Source: an uncultured Eubacteriales bacterium
GTDB taxonomy: Bacteria; Bacillota; Clostridia; Oscillospirales; Acutalibacteraceae
Assembly (NCBI GenBank): GCA_900319615.1
Contig: ONPE01000008.1
Coordinates: forward strand, 1 to 14,897
Direction of reading: 5' to 3'
Length of the DNA: 14,897 bases
In this document: piece by piece, positions 12,621-14,897 of the stretch
Position numbering within the stretch: position 1 is the first letter of the stretch
How the letters are laid out: each line of letters starts with the position of its first letter
Notes under the pieces: model-generated
The model's database searches: none
What the model saw: the letters and a program-made list of their open reading frames with translations, nothing else
What the model was told of the DNA's origin: nothing
Position numbers and translations under genes: made by a program

Positions 12621-14897
12621 ATGGCAGAACTCAACAAGTCCTACGATCCCAAACAGGTCGAGGACAGGATATATCAATATTGGCTGGATAACAACTATTT
12701 CCACGCCACCGTCAATCCCGATAAAAAGCCCTATTGCATCGTTATGCCGCCGCCCAACATCACCGGTCAGCTGCATATTGGCCACGCGCTCGACAACACC
12801 CTGCAGGATATCCTGACCAGATGGCGCAGGATGCAGGGCTACGAGGCTCTGTGGCTCCCCGGCACCGACCACGCTTCTATCGCTACCGAGGCTAAGATAG
12901 TCGAGGCTATGCGTCAGGAGGGTCTCACCAAAGAGGATCTCGGACGCGAGAAGTTCCTCGAGCGCGCATGGGAGTGGAAGAAAGAGTACGGCGGACGCAT
13001 CACCAAGCAGTTCTGGAAGCTCGGCGTCAGCTGCGACTGGGAGCGCGAGCGCTTCACCATGGACGAGGGCTGCTCCAACGCCGTTAAAGAGGTATTCGTC
13101 AAGCTTTATAACGAGGGCTTGATCTACCGCGGCAACCGCATGGTCAACTGGTGCCCCCATTGCTGCACCTCTATCTCAGACGCAGAGGTCGAGTACGAGC
13201 AGCAAAACGGCAACTTCTGGCACATCTTCTACCCCGTCAAGGAGACGGGCGAGATGCTGGAGATCGCCACCACCCGTCCCGAGACCATGCTAGGCGATAC
13301 CGCTGTCGCCATCAACGTCGACGACGAACGCTACAAGCATCTGCACGGATGTCATGTCATCCTGCCGCTTATCAATAAAGAGATCCCCATCGTGTGCGAC
13401 GAGCACGCGGATATGGAGAAGGGCACCGGCGTGGTCAAGATCACCCCGGCTCACGACCCCAACGACTTCGAGGTCGGTCTGCGCCATGATCTGCCCATCG
13501 TCCGCTGCTTCACCTACGACGGTCACATGACCGGCGCGGATGACGTAGCCGCTTACGAGGAGCTCAAAGCCAAGGGCAGCCTCAGCGAGAACGAGCCCGA
13601 GGTGCTCGACTGCGGCAAGTACGCCGGCATGACTACTCTCGACGCGAGAAAGGTCATCGTCGAAGACCTCCGCGAGCTCGGACTCCTCGGTGAGATCGAG
13701 CCCCTGAGCCACGACGTAGGCACCTGCTACCGCTGCCACACCACCATCGAGCCGATGGTCAGCAAGCAGTGGTTCGTTAAGATGCCTCCGCTCGCGGGCC
13801 CCGCAATCGACGCCGTTCGCAACGGCGAGACAAAGTTCATCCCCAAGCGCAGCGAGAAGATATATTTCCACTGGCTTGAAAACATAAAAGACTGGTGCAT
13901 CTCCCGTCAGCTCTGGTGGGGTCACCGCATCCCGGCTTACTACTGCCCCGAGTGCGGCGAAACTGTCGTCAGCAAGGACGCCGTCACCACCTGCCCCAAG
14001 TGCGGCTGCGAGCATATGAAGCAGGATGAAGATACCCTCGATACATGGTTCAGCTCAGCTCTGTGGCCGTTCTCGACCCTCGGCTGGCCCGAGAATACCG
14101 AGGAGCTCAAGTACTTCTATCCCACCGATACCCTCGTCACCGGCTACGACATCATCTTCTTCTGGGTCGTCCGCATGATGTTCTCGGGCATCCACAATAT
14201 GGGCGACGTACCCTTCCGCACCGTGTTCATCCACGGACTTATCCGCGATGAGCAAGGCAGAAAGATGAGTAAATCTCTGGGCAACGGCGTAGACCCGATC
14301 GAGGTCATCGACAAGTACGGCGCCGACGCTCTGAGATTCTTCCTCGCTACGGGCAACTCCCCCGGCAACGACATGAGATTCTCCGAGTCGCGCGTCGAGA
14401 GCTGCCGCAACTTCGCTAACAAGCTTTACAACGCCAGCCGTTTCGTGCTGATGAATATCGAAGGTCACGACGTTCCCCTCGAGCTGCCCGAACAGCTCAA
14501 GCTGGAGGATAAGTGGATACTCTCCACCCTCAACACCCTCTGCAGAGACGTTACCGAGAACCTCGAGAAGTTCGAGCTCGGTATCGCGGTTCAGAAGCTC
14601 TACGACTTCATCTGGGATTGCTTCTGCGACTGGTACATCGAGCTGAAAAAGGCCGATCTCTACAGCGACGACGAGGCAGCAGCACAGAGCGCCCGTCAGG
14701 TGCTTGTTTACGTCCTCGACAAGATCCTCAAGCTCCTGCATCCGTTCATGCCGTTCATCACCGAAGAGATCTGGCAGAACATCCCCCACGAGGGCGACAC
14801 CGTCATGCTGCAGAAGTATCCCGAGTACACCGACGAGCTGAGCTTTGAGGAAGAGGCTGCCGATATGCGCCGCATCATGCAGGCTATCACCGCCATC
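12621..14897 (+). CDS. valS: Valine--tRNA ligase, 3' end missing (first 759 codons)
   Basis: Class I aminoacyl-tRNA synthetase that charges tRNA-Val in the cytosol. The Rossmann-fold signature HIGH is at 52-55 inside PPPNITGQLHIGHAL, and KMSKS is at 548-552. WCPHCCTSISDAEVEYE and the TTRPETMLGDTAVA block mark the zinc-like and editing (CP1) regions typical of ValRS rather than IleRS. A further Cys-rich ribbon, CPECG...CPKCG, lies at about residues 436-460. The anticodon-binding helical domain (from about 630, with the WCFCDWYIELKK-like block) is present. The frame is still open at the last base, so roughly the last 120 residues, including the C-terminal coiled coil, lie outside. It has its own promoter and a short leader with a direct repeat. 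Confidence 0.97.
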   Translation, partial: MAELNKSYDPKQVEDRIYQYWLDNNYFHATVNPDKKPYCIVMPPPNITGQLHIGHALDNTLQDILTRWRRMQGYEALWLPGTDHASIATEAKIVEAMRQEGLTKEDLGREKFLERAWEWKKEYGGRITKQFWKLGVSCDWERERFTMDEGCSNAVKEVFVKLYNEGLIYRGNRMVNWCPHCCTSISDAEVEYEQQNGNFWHIFYPVKETGEMLEIATTRPETMLGDTAVAINVDDERYKHLHGCHVILPLINKEIPIVCDEHADMEKGTGVVKITPAHDPNDFEVGLRHDLPIVRCFTYDGHMTGADDVAAYEELKAKGSLSENEPEVLDCGKYAGMTTLDARKVIVEDLRELGLLGEIEPLSHDVGTCYRCHTTIEPMVSKQWFVKMPPLAGPAIDAVRNGETKFIPKRSEKIYFHWLENIKDWCISRQLWWGHRIPAYYCPECGETVVSKDAVTTCPKCGCEHMKQDEDTLDTWFSSALWPFSTLGWPENTEELKYFYPTDTLVTGYDIIFFWVVRMMFSGIHNMGDVPFRTVFIHGLIRDEQGRKMSKSLGNGVDPIEVIDKYGADALRFFLATGNSPGNDMRFSESRVESCRNFANKLYNASRFVLMNIEGHDVPLELPEQLKLEDKWILSTLNTLCRDVTENLEKFELGIAVQKLYDFIWDCFCDWYIELKKADLYSDDEAAAQSARQVLVYVLDKILKLLHPFMPFITEEIWQNIPHEGDTVMLQKYPEYTDELSFEEEAADMRRIMQAITAI

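Noticed and set aside
12600..14789. Long minus-strand frames (12600-13160, 13290-14015, 14055-14789)
   Set aside because: All lie antisense to valS, whose HIGH and KMSKS motifs are on the plus strand; the open frames follow from its codon bias.

Overview
The window looks like chromosomal DNA of a strict anaerobe of the class Clostridia, most like Ruminococcus and other Oscillospiraceae. The grounds are moderately GC-rich coding with AT-rich intergenic DNA, strong AGGAGG-type ribosome sites, sigma-A promoters often with a TGn extended -10, rho-independent terminators, and anaerobic oxygen defence by superoxide reductase plus rubrerythrin. No phage, integrase, IS transposase, CRISPR array, rRNA or tRNA was seen. 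The genus is an inference.

Layout, left to right: (1) 2-694 (+) is the 3' part of an esterase. (2) 773-5584 (-) reads as GH36 alpha-galactosidase, then a cytosolic ParB-like/BMP fusion protein, then a small metallophosphoesterase whose start overlaps the fusion gene's stop (ATGA); a terminator hairpin overlaps the end of the last gene. (3) 5585-6076 is a 492-base divergent intergenic region with several hairpins and promoters both ways. (4) 6077-7039 (+) is a desulfoferrodoxin-rubrerythrin operon closed by a terminator. (5) 7096 to about 7275 is a composite repeat. (6) 7349-7780 (+) is a short EamA-type membrane protein. (7) 7990-10896 (+) is a large membrane-bound c-di-GMP phosphodiesterase with two periplasmic-binding-protein sensors, closed by a strong terminator. 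(8) 10970 to about 11118 is the second copy of the repeat. (9) 11133-12416 (-) is a galactokinase-family gene. (10) 12621-14897 (+) is valS, cut by the window end.

How the genes fit together: alpha-galactosidase and galactokinase suggest use of raffinose-type or galactomannan-derived alpha-galactosides, although they lie in separate transcription units. Desulfoferrodoxin reduces superoxide to peroxide and rubrerythrin reduces peroxide to water. The EAL protein probably links an extracellular small molecule, likely an amino acid, to c-di-GMP breakdown.

The least ordinary items are the 110-base composite repeat, present twice at the same distance behind a terminator and with two compensatory base-pair changes between the copies, and the ParB/BMP fusion coupled to an atypical phosphoesterase.
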